From: Flavipsychrobacter sp. | GTDB lineage: Bacteria; Bacteroidota; Bacteroidia; Chitinophagales; Chitinophagaceae | Assembly: GCA_016787265.1 (NCBI GenBank) | Contig: JAEUVF010000006.1 | Span: forward strand, 124,001 to 188,000 | DNA: 64,000 bases | Direction of reading: 5' to 3' | In this document: positions 19,166 to 27,768 of the stretch, piece by piece | How positions within the stretch are numbered: the first letter of the stretch is position 1 | Layout: every line of letters begins with the position of its first letter | Made by a program: the position numbers and the translations under genes | Notes under the pieces: model-generated | Database searches by the model: none | What the model saw: the letters and a program-made list of their open reading frames with translations, nothing else | What the model was told of the DNA's origin: nothing

Positions 19166-20197
19166 TTACCCGACCGGTGCCACCGGTCGGGTGAGGGTGA
19201 TTCCCAGACCTGGTGTTTCGGGCAGGGTGACCTTCCCAAAATCATACTGCAGACCGGTGGCGATATCTTCGGCCAGCAGCAGCGGACCATCCATGTCGAG
19301 CCAGTCGGCCAGTGGTGCCAAATGTGCGAGGGCGGCAGAACCAATCGTGCTTTCATTCATGCAGCCTAACATAACTTTCATTCCCAACTCACGGGCCTCC
19401 TTAATCATGCGCAGGGCCGGAGTGATGCCTGTACACTTGGTCAGCTTGATATTGATGCCATGAAAATGTCCGGCGCAACGCGCCACGTCTTTTTCAAACA
19501 CACAGGATTCATCTGCCACCAGCGGTAAGGGAGAGCGTTCGTATAACCATGCCATACCTTCCCAGTCATCTTTAGCGAGCGGTTGTTCAATAAACTCCAC
19601 ATTCATATCTGCAAAAGCGGTAATTTTTTCCAGTGCTTCCTCTTTGGTCCAGGCAGCATTCGCATCAATTCGTAAGGGGGTATCCGTATGCTCCCGGAGC
19701 GCTTTCATGATTTCGATATCCTGGTTGGTACCCAGTTTGATTTTATAAACCGGCCATGGTTTTTCCTTCATTTTTGCCACCATCTTTTCGATGCTGTCAA
19801 TACCGATGGTATAATCCGTTATGGGCATCCTGGCAGGATCTCCCCCAAACAACCGGTACAGGGGCTGGCGCTTGATTTTGCCAAACAAGTCCCAGGCCGC
19901 GATATCTAGTGCGGCAACCAAAAAACCATTGGCGGGATAAAGATGATGCAGGTAATGCCAGTAACGATCCGGCGTAGTGAAGGCAAATTTTTCCACGAAG
20001 ATTTTCTTCGCCAACAGATCCGCCTCCATTTGTTCAACGGGAATATTATAATAGGCGATGGCAGGCGCTTCACCGTATCCTTTGATACCATTGAAATCAA
20101 GTTCCACCACCAGGGCAGGCTGATGGGTTTTGGTTCCTTTGGAAATAGTGAAAGGATGAATAAACGGAAGATTGGTTTTGGTATAACTAACACGCAT
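19166..20197 (-). CDS. dipeptide epimerase (enolase superfamily, L-Ala-D/L-Glu type)
   Basis: This 343-residue cytoplasmic enzyme is of the muconate-lactonising/enolase superfamily. Visible catalytic parts are the KxK pair Lys152 and Lys154 (YKIKLGT), the metal ligands in RIDANAAW, FIEQPL and VADESC, and the second base in IKLTKCTGI. The pattern fits Ala-Glu epimerases, which act on peptidoglycan-derived dipeptides. It starts 17 bases after malQ and ends 18 bases before the GH172 gene. Its last nine codons and stop lie inside a GC-rich palindromic repeat found again near 25307, so the natural C-terminus may have been replaced. Confidence 0.87.
   Translation of the reverse strand: MRVSYTKTNLPFIHPFTISKGTKTHQPALVVELDFNGIKGYGEAPAIAYYNIPVEQMEADLLAKKIFVEKFAFTTPDRYWHYLHHLYPANGFLVAALDIAAWDLFGKIKRQPLYRLFGGDPARMPITDYTIGIDSIEKMVAKMKEKPWPVYKIKLGTNQDIEIMKALREHTDTPLRIDANAAWTKEEALEKITAFADMNVEFIEQPLAKDDWEGMAWLYERSPLPLVADESCVFEKDVARCAGHFHGINIKLTKCTGITPALRMIKEARELGMKVMLGCMNESTIGSAALAHLAPLADWLDMDGPLLLAEDIATGLQYDFGKVTLPETPGLGITLTRPVAPVG
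19168..19192. repeat. GC-rich palindromic repeat, copy 1
   Basis: Two perfect 11-base arms, ACCCGACCGGT (19168-19178) and ACCGGTCGGGT (19182-19192), are separated by GCC. The same unit occurs at 25307-25347. This copy sits at the 3' end of the epimerase gene and provides its final sense codons and the first base of the stop codon on the minus strand. Confidence 0.9.
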
Positions 20198-20214
20198 ACC
20201 GCAAACCTACATTA

Positions 20215-22887
20215 TTATGATCTTCCGCTCACCTTAATATGCTCTTTAAGATCGTGGTTAAATGCTTTTTCTTTCATCAACTGTTCCAGTGAAATATGCA
20301 TCCGGTACCGCCAGTAGTGTTTGGGGTTAGATGGAATATTGATGCGTTCATCAGCCGCATTGGCACGGCGAAGCTGGTCATCGCCCCCCAATAAATCCTG
20401 TAATTGAAAGATACTCCACATGGCGGGTGAATGCAGATGCTGAATGATGATCTGTTTGTTGATCCATGCCTCACAGAAGGCAGGCGCATCTCCCCACTGG
20501 CCAAGTTCGTTATTAAAGAAACGTTGGGTTTTAGCGCGGTCTTCTTCCCACCAACCGCGAATGGTACTCATATCGTGGGTAGAAGGTGTTACAACAGATA
20601 AATAAGGCGCATCGTCCGGGTGGAAAAATTCACGTTCGGGATTTTTCGGCATACGCTGAATTTCCAGGCTGAGGATACCGAGTTGATTCATCACCTCCGG
20701 CACGCAGCCTGGTACCATCCCCAGGTCTTCACCACAAATGAGCATATTGGTGGAGGCTTTCAACGCAGGTAACTTGTTCATAGCTTCCTCCATCCAGAAT
20801 CCATCCTGGCGGCGATAAAAATAATTAACATAGAGCTCCTTTAATTTCTCCTGCGTATCCCATTCGAGCGACTGGAAAGAACTGGTCTGTTCCATGCCAA
20901 ATCGGAAATGGTATTGGGTACCATTGGAGCCCTCCTGTTCAAACAGGATAACATTGCTGTGCAGGTCGTACAATCCCTGGCGCAGCCAGTTATTGGTGTC
21001 TCTTACCTCTTCTGTTATGAACCAGTTTTCTATTTTACGCTGTGTATCAAAAGCAGGTTTGAAAAAATATTGGCCGTAGCCTGTAGGATCCAGAAAGGTT
21101 TCTTTTACAAATCCGGCTACTTCCCCGAATCGTTCATTCAGGAGATTTTCGGTTATATAGGGCTGTGTGTAACGGGTATGATCAAACCAGATACCGCGTT
21201 CCTGGAATTCGTTTTTATGTACAGGAATGGCAGGTACAAATCTGCCCATGATTCCTTCCACTGAATGATAGAGTATCGACCAGATCCTGAAAAAACCAAG
21301 AATATGATCGATGCGGAAGGCATCAAAATAATCACTCATCTGGGCAAAGCGACGTTTCCACCAGCTGAAGCCATCCGTTTGCATTTGCTGCCAGTTATAG
21401 GTTGGGAATCCCCAATTCTGTCCCTTAATGGCAAAGTCGTCTGGTGGCGCACCGGCCTGCTGGTCCATATTGTACAGTTCAGGTGCCACCCAGGCATCAC
21501 AACTATAGCGATAAATACCAATAGGAATATCGCCTTTTACAATGATGCCTTTTTTGTGTGCATATTTTGTAGCAGCTTTCAGTTGAACATGCAACTGGTA
21601 TTGAAGGTAATAGTGAAACTGAATTTGCGCATAGTCCTCACCGTCAGGTGCCACCAGCTTTTCAATGGCTCCCTGATCATATTGGCTATATTCCTTCCAG
21701 CCAGTAAAATCAGAACTGCCATTTTTATCTCTCAGGTAACAGAAGGCCGCATAAGGTACCAGCCAATCCTGGTTGCCGGCGAAAAAATCCAGATACTCAG
21801 GATCCGCTGCCCAGCTTTCTTTCTGGACTTCAAAAAGCTGATGCAGTACGTTCAGTTTGAGCTGCAGCACGGCTTCGTAATCAACTGTTTCCAGTTCGTT
21901 GAGTTCTTTTTGTTGATCGCGAAAGGGTTTTAATAAAGCAGCCTGTTTTTTCCCTGCCACTTCATCCGGATTAAGGAAAATTGGGTGTAAGGCAAAAGCG
22001 GAAATGGCTGCATAAGGATAGGAATCCACCCAGGAATGAGTAGCCGTTGTATCGTTAATGGGTAACAGCTGAATCAGTTTCATATCAACGGATCCGGCCC
22101 AGTCTACCAGAGCCTGAATATCGGTGAATTCGCCGATGCCCCAACTGTTTTTACTGCGAAGGCTAAAAACGGGAATCGCCACGCCAGCTCCTTTCCAGGT
22201 AGTATTCGGGATCTGGGCAAAGCCATCATGTACAATGGTCAGGTGTTGACCGGCGTCACCAAAGAGGTGACGGTTCTCACCCGCTTCAAACTGAACAAAA
22301 GTTTTGTGTTTGGTGTGATAGATTCCGTATTTGTATTGTAGGGGGAATTCTTCCTTTGGCAGGTCAATGGCAACCGTCCACCAGTTTCCCTCTGCTTGCA
22401 ACAGAATTGGATCTTCGGTTGACCAATCCCGTAAGGCGGTGCCGGCACCGGATAAACAGATTACTTCATTTTTTTTCAGCAAGGGTGCTTTCACCCGGAA
22501 AATATGGCTGAACTGTTTGGGGTGTTTGTATTTTTTCTTCCCTGTTTCCGGCAACAGTATTTCCTGGAAAGGTGCAGTGTAAAAAGCATTTTCAAAAGAC
22601 CCTGCATGGTTCCAGGTATCAACTACCTGGATTTCGGTGAACTCTTTGATACCGGTAGGCAGATGCCGGTCATCTCCCCATTCATTCACGATTTTACCAT
22701 CCACATCCTGTAACTGATACTGGTAGGTAATCCCTTCCAGCGTTGCAGGGTCAAGTTCCAGTTGCGCAAACCAATATTCCTGGTTGAACCAGGACATGCG
22801 AAGGGGATCTTTCCTGTTGGGAAGGCCGGTTATAAATAATTCTTGTCCGACTACTGTCGTAAATCGTAGATAAAACTGAATTGTCAT
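20215..22887 (-). CDS. malQ: 4-alpha-glucanotransferase with N-terminal CBM20 domains
   Basis: This 890-residue GH77 enzyme transfers alpha-1,4-glucan segments between maltodextrins or glycogen ends. It is longer than the usual 500-700 residues because two starch-binding CBM20-like modules (about 1-110 and 125-235) precede the catalytic domain. That architecture is known from plant cytosolic DPE2 and some Bacteroidota enzymes. Catalytic landmarks are DAFRIDHILGFF (nucleophile Asp near 526), CGEDLGMVP (acid/base Glu near 718) and PSTHDMSTIRGWW (Asp near 773). No signal peptide is seen, so it is cytoplasmic. It is first in the malQ-epimerase-GH172 run and fits the glycogen genes further right. 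Confidence 0.93.
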   Translation of the reverse strand: MTIQFYLRFTTVVGQELFITGLPNRKDPLRMSWFNQEYWFAQLELDPATLEGITYQYQLQDVDGKIVNEWGDDRHLPTGIKEFTEIQVVDTWNHAGSFENAFYTAPFQEILLPETGKKKYKHPKQFSHIFRVKAPLLKKNEVICLSGAGTALRDWSTEDPILLQAEGNWWTVAIDLPKEEFPLQYKYGIYHTKHKTFVQFEAGENRHLFGDAGQHLTIVHDGFAQIPNTTWKGAGVAIPVFSLRSKNSWGIGEFTDIQALVDWAGSVDMKLIQLLPINDTTATHSWVDSYPYAAISAFALHPIFLNPDEVAGKKQAALLKPFRDQQKELNELETVDYEAVLQLKLNVLHQLFEVQKESWAADPEYLDFFAGNQDWLVPYAAFCYLRDKNGSSDFTGWKEYSQYDQGAIEKLVAPDGEDYAQIQFHYYLQYQLHVQLKAATKYAHKKGIIVKGDIPIGIYRYSCDAWVAPELYNMDQQAGAPPDDFAIKGQNWGFPTYNWQQMQTDGFSWWKRRFAQMSDYFDAFRIDHILGFFRIWSILYHSVEGIMGRFVPAIPVHKNEFQERGIWFDHTRYTQPYITENLLNERFGEVAGFVKETFLDPTGYGQYFFKPAFDTQRKIENWFITEEVRDTNNWLRQGLYDLHSNVILFEQEGSNGTQYHFRFGMEQTSSFQSLEWDTQEKLKELYVNYFYRRQDGFWMEEAMNKLPALKASTNMLICGEDLGMVPGCVPEVMNQLGILSLEIQRMPKNPEREFFHPDDAPYLSVVTPSTHDMSTIRGWWEEDRAKTQRFFNNELGQWGDAPAFCEAWINKQIIIQHLHSPAMWSIFQLQDLLGGDDQLRRANAADERINIPSNPKHYWRYRMHISLEQLMKEKAFNHDLKEHIKVSGRS

Positions 22888-22964
22888 GCAATCGTTGTTT
22901 GGGCTGGTCGAAACAAAAATAATTTATTTGTGTATATTTTACACATTTGTTGTTGTTTGGGCAT

Positions 22965-22989
22965 AAAAAAAACCCTGCCATTGGCAGGG
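22965..22989 (-). terminator. rho-independent terminator after the small membrane protein gene
   Basis: A perfect 7-base-pair GC-rich stem (CCCTGCC at 22973-22979 with GGCAGGG at 22983-22989) is followed on the minus strand by eight T (22965-22972). It ends the dnaK/small-protein transcript 26 bases after the small gene's stop. Confidence 0.87.
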
Positions 22990-23015
22990 AACTAATATAA
23001 GTTACTTGTATACAC

Positions 23016-23171
23016 TTAAATGATATCCATTGCTTTTACAAAGCTGGTACACACAAATGGGATAATCATGGTCAGGTATTCCCAGTGCAGGTAAATGGCG
23101 GCCAATAAAGCGGCAGTTGATACAAAAAAGCCTAACCACCACATCCCGGTATTTTTCTTTTGTGTTTCCAT
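23016..23171 (-). CDS. 51-residue single-span membrane protein downstream of dnaK
   Basis: A short open frame of 51 residues begins METQKKNTGMWWLG. A hydrophobic helix follows (about 10-27), then a second hydrophobic stretch (YLTMIIPFVCTSF). It has an ATG start, a normal stop and its own downstream terminator, with no competing gene on either strand. The charged, Lys-rich N-terminus followed by an aromatic-rich membrane span suggests a small inner-membrane protein with its N-terminus in the cytoplasm. I do not recognise a named family and assign no function. It lies 117 bases after dnaK on the same strand, with a possible dnaK terminator between, so it may have its own promoter. Confidence 0.6.
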   Translation of the reverse strand: METQKKNTGMWWLGFFVSTAALLAAIYLHWEYLTMIIPFVCTSFVKAMDII

Positions 23172-23245
23172 GATAGATTGTAAAAATTAAAAAGTAAAAA
23201 TTAATACGCGGCAAAAATAGACATTTCTGCAACATACCCAAAAGG

Positions 23246-23274
23246 AAAAGCGGCCGAAATTTTCGACCGCTTTT
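23246..23274 (-). terminator. hairpin after dnaK
   Basis: AAAAGCGG (23246-23253) pairs with CCGCTTTT (23267-23274). Four more pairs form inside after one mismatch, leaving a three-base loop. On the minus strand the stem closes with TTTT and is followed by CCTTTT. It overlaps the GTGAAAGGTGAAAA-type sequence that follows the dnaK stop. Confidence 0.5.
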
Positions 23275-23288
23275 CACCTTTCACTTCT

Positions 23289-25181
23289 TTATTTCACTTC
23301 CTCAAATTCTGCATCTGTCACATTCTCGCCGCTCGCTCCCTGTGCTCCTGCAGTTCCATCGGGTTGTGCACCGCCGGCCTGCTGGGCTTTGTAGATTTCT
23401 TCAGAAGCGGCAGTCCAGGCACTGTTCATCTCCGTTACTGCAGTATCAATCGCAGCGAGGTCCTGGCTCTTGTGTGCGTCTTTCAATTTATTGAGGGCTG
23501 TTTCAATTGGTGCTTTTTTATCAGCAGGGATTTTATCGCCAAACTCTTTCAGTTGTTTTTCCGTTTGGAAAATCAGGCTGTCGGCCTGGTTGATTTTTTC
23601 AACCCGCTCCTTCGCTTCTTTATCAGATGCTTCATTCGCTTTCGCTTCTGCCTTCATTTTTTCGATCTCGTCTTTGGTCAGACCAGAACCTGCTTCGATA
23701 CGAATCTTCTGCTCTTTTCCGGTTCCTTTGTCCTTGGCCGTTACATGCAGAATGCCATTGGCATCGATATCGAAAATTACTTCGATCTGCGGAACACCAC
23801 GGGGAGCAGGCGGAATACCATCCAGGTTGAACATACCCAGACTCTTGTTCTGGTTCGCCATTGGTCGCTCACCCTGCAATACATGGATCTGCACGCCAGG
23901 CTGATTATCAGCGGCTGTGGAGAAAACCTCCGATTTTTTGGTTGGGATGGTAGTATTGCTCTCGATCAATCTTGTCATTACCCCTCCCATGGTTTCGATA
24001 CCCAGGCTCAGCGGGGTAACATCCAGCAGGAGTACATCCTTCACTTCGCCGGTTAAAACCGCACCTTGTATACCGGCACCTACTGCCACTACCTCATCTG
24101 GGTTTACTCCCCTGTTGGGTTTTTTACCGAAAAATTTCTCTACAATTTCCTGCACTTTCGGAATCCTTGTTGAACCACCTACCAGGATCACTTCATCGAT
24201 ATCAGAAGTGCTCATGCCAGCATCTTTCAACGCCTGTTCACAGGGCTTCAGACAGCGGGCGAACAGGTTATCGGCCAATTGTTCAAATTTAGCGCGGGTC
24301 AGTTTTTTCACCAGGTGTTTGGGCACTCCATCTACTGCAGTGATATAGGGCAGGTTGATTTCCGTTTCAGAAGAGGAAGACAATTCCACTTTTGCTTTTT
24401 CTGCGGCTTCTTTCAGACGCTGCAGGGCCATCGGGTCTTTGCGAAGGTCAACGTTCTCGTCCTTCCGGAACTCCTCAGCCAGCCAGTCCATGATTACCTT
24501 ATCGAAGTCGTCTCCACCCAGGTGGGTATCACCATTGGTAGATTTAACTTCAAATACACCATCACCCAGTTCGAGGATAGAGATATCAAAAGTTCCACCA
24601 CCCAGGTCGAATACCGCGATCTTCTGGTCCTTGCCTTTTTTATCCAGGCCATATGCCAAAGCGGCGGCGGTTGGTTCGTTTACAATACGACGAACATTCA
24701 GTCCGGCGATTTCTCCGGCTTCCTTGGTTGCCTGGCGCTGTGCATCGTTAAAGTAGGCCGGTACGGTAATCACCGCTTCGGTTACTTCCTGGCCCAGGTA
24801 ATCTTCAGCCGTCTTCTTCATTTTCTGAAGGATCATGGCGCTGATTTCCTGGGGGGTATAAAGGCGTCCATCAATATCGATGCGCACCGTATTGTTATCG
24901 CCCTTGGCTACTTTATAGCTCCAGTGGCTGATTTCTTCAGTTACTTCATCAAAGCGCCGGCCCATGAATCGCTTCACCGACGTAATAGTATTATGCGGGT
25001 TGGTGATAGCCTGGCGTTTGGCCGGGTCGCCCACTTTTCTTTCTCCGTTTTTCAGGAAGGCTACCACGGAAGGCGTAGTTCTACGTCCTTCATCGTTCGC
25101 GATTACAACGGGTTCATTTCCCTCCATAACCGAAACGCAACTGTTGGTAGTTCCCAGGTCGATGCCTATTATCTTTCCCAT
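23289..25181 (-). CDS. dnaK: molecular chaperone DnaK (Hsp70)
   Basis: This 630-residue Hsp70 begins [20 protein letters not shown]. It has an ATPase domain (1-380) with [23 protein letters not shown] and [10 protein letters not shown], a substrate-binding domain (about 385-505) with [10 protein letters not shown], and a helical lid. A Gly/Ala/Gln-rich tail ends in DAEFEEVK, the EEVK-like terminus seen in bacterial DnaK. It refolds proteins with DnaJ and GrpE, which are not in this window. It appears as a separate unit on the minus strand. The 176-base upstream gap carries no CIRCE element I can see, but does carry palindromic repeat copy 2. Confidence 0.98.
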   Translation of the reverse strand: MGKIIGIDLGTTNSCVSVMEGNEPVVIANDEGRRTTPSVVAFLKNGERKVGDPAKRQAITNPHNTITSVKRFMGRRFDEVTEEISHWSYKVAKGDNNTVRIDIDGRLYTPQEISAMILQKMKKTAEDYLGQEVTEAVITVPAYFNDAQRQATKEAGEIAGLNVRRIVNEPTAAALAYGLDKKGKDQKIAVFDLGGGTFDISILELGDGVFEVKSTNGDTHLGGDDFDKVIMDWLAEEFRKDENVDLRKDPMALQRLKEAAEKAKVELSSSSETEINLPYITAVDGVPKHLVKKLTRAKFEQLADNLFARCLKPCEQALKDAGMSTSDIDEVILVGGSTRIPKVQEIVEKFFGKKPNRGVNPDEVVAVGAGIQGAVLTGEVKDVLLLDVTPLSLGIETMGGVMTRLIESNTTIPTKKSEVFSTAADNQPGVQIHVLQGERPMANQNKSLGMFNLDGIPPAPRGVPQIEVIFDIDANGILHVTAKDKGTGKEQKIRIEAGSGLTKDEIEKMKAEAKANEASDKEAKERVEKINQADSLIFQTEKQLKEFGDKIPADKKAPIETALNKLKDAHKSQDLAAIDTAVTEMNSAWTAASEEIYKAQQAGGAQPDGTAGAQGASGENVTDAEFEEVK

Positions 25182-25306
25182 ATGTATAATTTTCCTTTAA
25201 TGAATGAATGTATTTTCTATTGACAATCAATATGCCAAGCCCCATTTCAAGTGTTAAAATGGCAGTTTTGTCAGGTTGACCGCACACAACCTGCCAATTC
25301 ACGCTT
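25182..25306. other. dnaK upstream region
   Basis: This 125-base stretch precedes dnaK on the minus strand. I see no CIRCE inverted repeat and no exact TAnnTTTG box. The segment TTGATTGTCAATA contains a short dyad, TTGA-TTG-TCAA, about 40 bases before the ATG. The mode of heat-shock control cannot be decided from the sequence. Confidence 0.35.
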
Positions 25307-25347
25307 CACCCGACCGGTGCCACCGGTCGGGTGGCACCGGTCGGGTG
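25307..25347. repeat. GC-rich palindromic repeat, copy 2 with an extra half-unit
   Basis: CACCCGACCGGT (25307-25318), spacer GCC, then ACCGGTCGGGTG (25322-25333), spacer GC, and a second identical ACCGGTCGGGTG (25336-25347). It lies in the gap upstream of dnaK and just past the stop of the gtrA-like gene. The arms are identical to the copy at 19168-19192 over the shared 11 bases. Confidence 0.9.
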
Positions 25348-25357
25348 AAAAAATGAC

Positions 25358-25855
25358 CTATTTTTTGAACGTAAAATTGCGTTGGGCGAGATAACTGAAA
25401 GTAACCACGATCACTGTTGTCAGAATTTTGGCAACAGTGGGGTAAATGGAAAACTGCTCAACAAAGAGTTTGATGAAGATATAATTCAGGAAAATACAGG
25501 CTGTTACCAGTAACACATACCTGAATAATTGTACCCTTCCGCGCAACACGGAATCATTGAATACTACCGTCCGGTTCAGGAAAAAGCCAAGCGGGAAACT
25601 GATACAAAAAGCAATAATGAATGCCATAATATGGGGTGTAATCACCGCCTCCCGGCCAAATACCTGGAATCCAAGATGTACATCCTGTTTGTTCAATATA
25701 TAATTATAGGAGATAAAATAGATAAGGATATCTAGTGCAGTATTCCCGCCGCCACAGGCAATATACCGGAAGGTCTGAATTGGAAGAAACCGTTTAAACG
25801 GAGGATAAAAGAAATCAATCAACCGACTAATGCTTTGACTCACCCATGTTAACAT
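25358..25855 (-). CDS. GtrA-like membrane protein
   Basis: This 165-residue protein has four hydrophobic segments and the GtrA layout: FRYIACGGGNTALDILIYF in the first span, FPLGFFLNRTVVF in the middle, and a C-terminal TFSYLAQRNFTF close to the family's WNF/RNFTF ending. GtrA proteins are thought to help flip or present polyprenyl-linked sugars for cell-surface glycosylation. The ATG at 25855 (MLTWVSQS) is chosen because the longer frame to 25906 would overlap argS. The start codon lies inside a 16-base palindrome shared with the argS promoter. Its physiological partner is unknown; glycosyltransferases occur only far away at 62604. Confidence 0.82.
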   Translation of the reverse strand: MLTWVSQSISRLIDFFYPPFKRFLPIQTFRYIACGGGNTALDILIYFISYNYILNKQDVHLGFQVFGREAVITPHIMAFIIAFCISFPLGFFLNRTVVFNDSVLRGRVQLFRYVLLVTACIFLNYIFIKLFVEQFSIYPTVAKILTTVIVVTFSYLAQRNFTFKK

Positions 25856-25858
25856 GGG
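25843..25858. promoter_or_regulatory. 16-base perfect palindrome between gtrA-like gene and argS
   Basis: CCCATGTTAACATGGG is a perfect palindrome located 11 bases upstream of the argS -7 box, and it contains the start codon of the divergent gtrA-like gene. It looks like an operator, but no regulator can be named. Confidence 0.4.
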
Positions 25859-25868
25859 CGCAAATATA

Positions 25869-25876
25869 TATTTTTG
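25869..25876 (+). promoter_or_regulatory. Bacteroidota-type -7 box of argS
   Basis: TATTTTTG fits the Bacteroidota consensus TAnnTTTG exactly. The argS ATG follows only six bases after the box, so transcription would start at or next to the start codon. No clear TTG -33 element is visible at the right distance. Confidence 0.55.
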
Positions 25877-25882
25877 CCGCCT

Positions 25883-27661
25883 ATGGCGATTACTCAACAG
25901 ATCCAAAGCATTGTTAACAGCGCAATCAGCGACTTATTTCCCGAGCTGGATGGTCCGGCCAGTTTCCAAATCAACCAGACCAAACCGGAATTCGAGGGAG
26001 ACTATACCGTCGTATTATTCGGACTAACCAAACCACTCCGTCAGAAACCGGAAGAGTTGGGAGAAAAACTGGGTCAATACCTTGTTTCTCAAAATGGTGG
26101 ATTCTTCACGGCCTACAATGTGATCAAAGGGTTTCTGAATCTGACAATTGCAGATTCCTATTGGAATACCCTGCTGGAGGAACATTATTACAACCCATCT
26201 TATGGAAAAGCAGCACCCAATGGCCAGAAGGTAATGGTTGAATATGCTTCTCCCAACACCAATAAACCATTGCACCTGGGTCATCTGAGAAATATTTTCC
26301 TGGGTTGGAGCATCGCGGAAATCCTGAAAACCGCAGGATATGAGGTGGTGAAATCCTGTATCGTGAATGATCGGGGGATTCATATCTGTAAGAGCATGAT
26401 CGCCTGGTTACGTTATTCAAATGGGGAAACGCCCGGCCTGGTAGGCCAGAAAGGAGATCATTTCGTTGGCGATTATTATGTCAAATTCAACGATGCCTAT
26501 AAAGCAGAGGTAGAAACCCTGATGGCGGCTGGCAAAACCAAAGAGCAGGCAGAGAAGGAAGCTCCCATCATGCAGGCTGCACAGCAAATGCTGGTGGATT
26601 GGGAAGCCGGTAAACCTGAAGTGATCGATCTGTGGAAACAGATGAACGGCTGGGTGTACGATGGCTTTGCCGCTACCTATGATGCCATCGGTGCAGATTT
26701 TGATATCACCTATTATGAAAGCAATACCTATCTCTTAGGTAAGAAGACCGTACAGGAAGGCCTTGAAAAAGGTGTTTTTTATAAAAAAGAGGATGGCAGT
26801 GTATGGATTGACCTGACGGCAGACGGACTCGATGAAAAACTCGTTCAAAGAAAGGACGGCACTTCTGTTTATATCACACAGGATATCGGTCTGGCCCAAC
26901 AGAAATACGAGGAATATGGCATGGATCAAAGCATCTATGTGGTGGGTGATGAACAAAACTATCATTTCAAAGTATTGAAACTAATTGCTGAAAAATTGCT
27001 ATTGCCCAAGGCCGACGGTATCTATCATCTTTCCTATGGTATGGTGGAATTACCAACTGGTAAAATGAAAAGTCGGGAAGGTACTGTGGTGGATGCGGAT
27101 GATCTGGTAGCAGAAATGATTGCCATCGCGGAAGTAAATACGAAGGAGCTGGGTAAGGTGGATGATTTTTCAGACATCGAACTGAGCGAATTATACAATA
27201 CGATTGGTCTGGGTGCTTTGAAGTTTTACCTCTTGCGTGTGGATCCTCAAAAGAAAATGATTTTCAATCCGGAAGAGTCCATCGATATTCATGGCTTTAC
27301 CGGACCGTTCGTACAATATACCCATGCAAGGATCAAATCCATTCTGAGAAAAGAATCGCCAACGGATGCTTCCGATTGGATGAATGAACCGCTCCTGCCT
27401 CTTGAAAAATCAATGCTGGTATACCTGGAACAGTTTCCATCCGTAATTGAACAGGCGGCCACTGAACACAATCCATCAGCGGTGGCCGGATACGTTTTTA
27501 AACTCGCGCAATTATTCAATTCATTTTATACGCAACATCAGATCAGTCGTGCTGAAACACCGGCCAAAAAAGAACTTCGTTTACGTATTGCTGTTATGAC
27601 AGCGCATGTGCTGTCAGCTGGAATGGGAATGTTGGGAATTCGGGTGCCGGAGAAGATGTGA
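25883..27661 (+). CDS. argS: arginyl-tRNA synthetase
   Basis: This 592-residue class I synthetase charges tRNA-Arg. It has an N-terminal additional domain (1-110) with FEGDYTVVLFG, then the HIGH signature as HLGHLRN (near 132), VVGDEQNYHFKVLK, the KMSK-like GKMKSREG (near 395), and the all-alpha anticodon-binding domain from about 470. The ATG at 25883 (MAITQQIQ) is preferred over a TTG at 25874 because the latter falls inside the -7 promoter box. It stands alone on the plus strand, and its stop codon abuts a long perfect hairpin. Confidence 0.97.
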   Translation: MAITQQIQSIVNSAISDLFPELDGPASFQINQTKPEFEGDYTVVLFGLTKPLRQKPEELGEKLGQYLVSQNGGFFTAYNVIKGFLNLTIADSYWNTLLEEHYYNPSYGKAAPNGQKVMVEYASPNTNKPLHLGHLRNIFLGWSIAEILKTAGYEVVKSCIVNDRGIHICKSMIAWLRYSNGETPGLVGQKGDHFVGDYYVKFNDAYKAEVETLMAAGKTKEQAEKEAPIMQAAQQMLVDWEAGKPEVIDLWKQMNGWVYDGFAATYDAIGADFDITYYESNTYLLGKKTVQEGLEKGVFYKKEDGSVWIDLTADGLDEKLVQRKDGTSVYITQDIGLAQQKYEEYGMDQSIYVVGDEQNYHFKVLKLIAEKLLLPKADGIYHLSYGMVELPTGKMKSREGTVVDADDLVAEMIAIAEVNTKELGKVDDFSDIELSELYNTIGLGALKFYLLRVDPQKKMIFNPEESIDIHGFTGPFVQYTHARIKSILRKESPTDASDWMNEPLLPLEKSMLVYLEQFPSVIEQAATEHNPSAVAGYVFKLAQLFNSFYTQHQISRAETPAKKELRLRIAVMTAHVLSAGMGMLGIRVPEKM

Positions 27662-27693
27662 TTCCTATTTTACCCATTGGGTAAAATAGGAAT
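27661..27693. terminator. 15-base-pair hairpin at the end of argS
   Basis: ATTCCTATTTTACCC (27661-27675) and GGGTAAAATAGGAAT (27679-27693) form a perfect 15-base-pair stem with a three-base loop, starting on the last base of the argS stop. No T run follows, so it may be a terminator or an mRNA-stabilising hairpin. It lies between convergent genes. Confidence 0.5.
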
Positions 27694-27768
27694 GGAGGCA
27701 AAGGAGACAAAGGAGACAGGAACCTCCCCATTCTCCTTTGCCTCCTTTGTTTCCTTAGTCTCCTCTTT
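27694..27768. repeat. purine-rich GGAGACAAA-type inverted repeat
   Basis: The left side has GGAGGCAAAGGAGACAAAGG and GAGAC words; the right side has TCTCCTTTGCCTCCTTTG and related words. The halves are near-complementary, so the segment is both low-complexity and able to fold. It fills the rest of the gap between argS and the convergent TPR gene. Confidence 0.65.

Noticed and set aside
18814..19356. 180-codon minus-strand frame spanning the epimerase/GH172 junction
   Set aside because: It is out of frame with both genes and has no family features.
21265..21933. 222-codon plus-strand open frame
   Set aside because: It is antisense to malQ and has no recognisable protein pattern.
24279..25223. 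314-codon open frame on the plus strand across dnaK, and a 230-codon one at 23364-24056
   Set aside because: Both are antisense to dnaK, which is certain. They reflect codon bias on the opposite strand.
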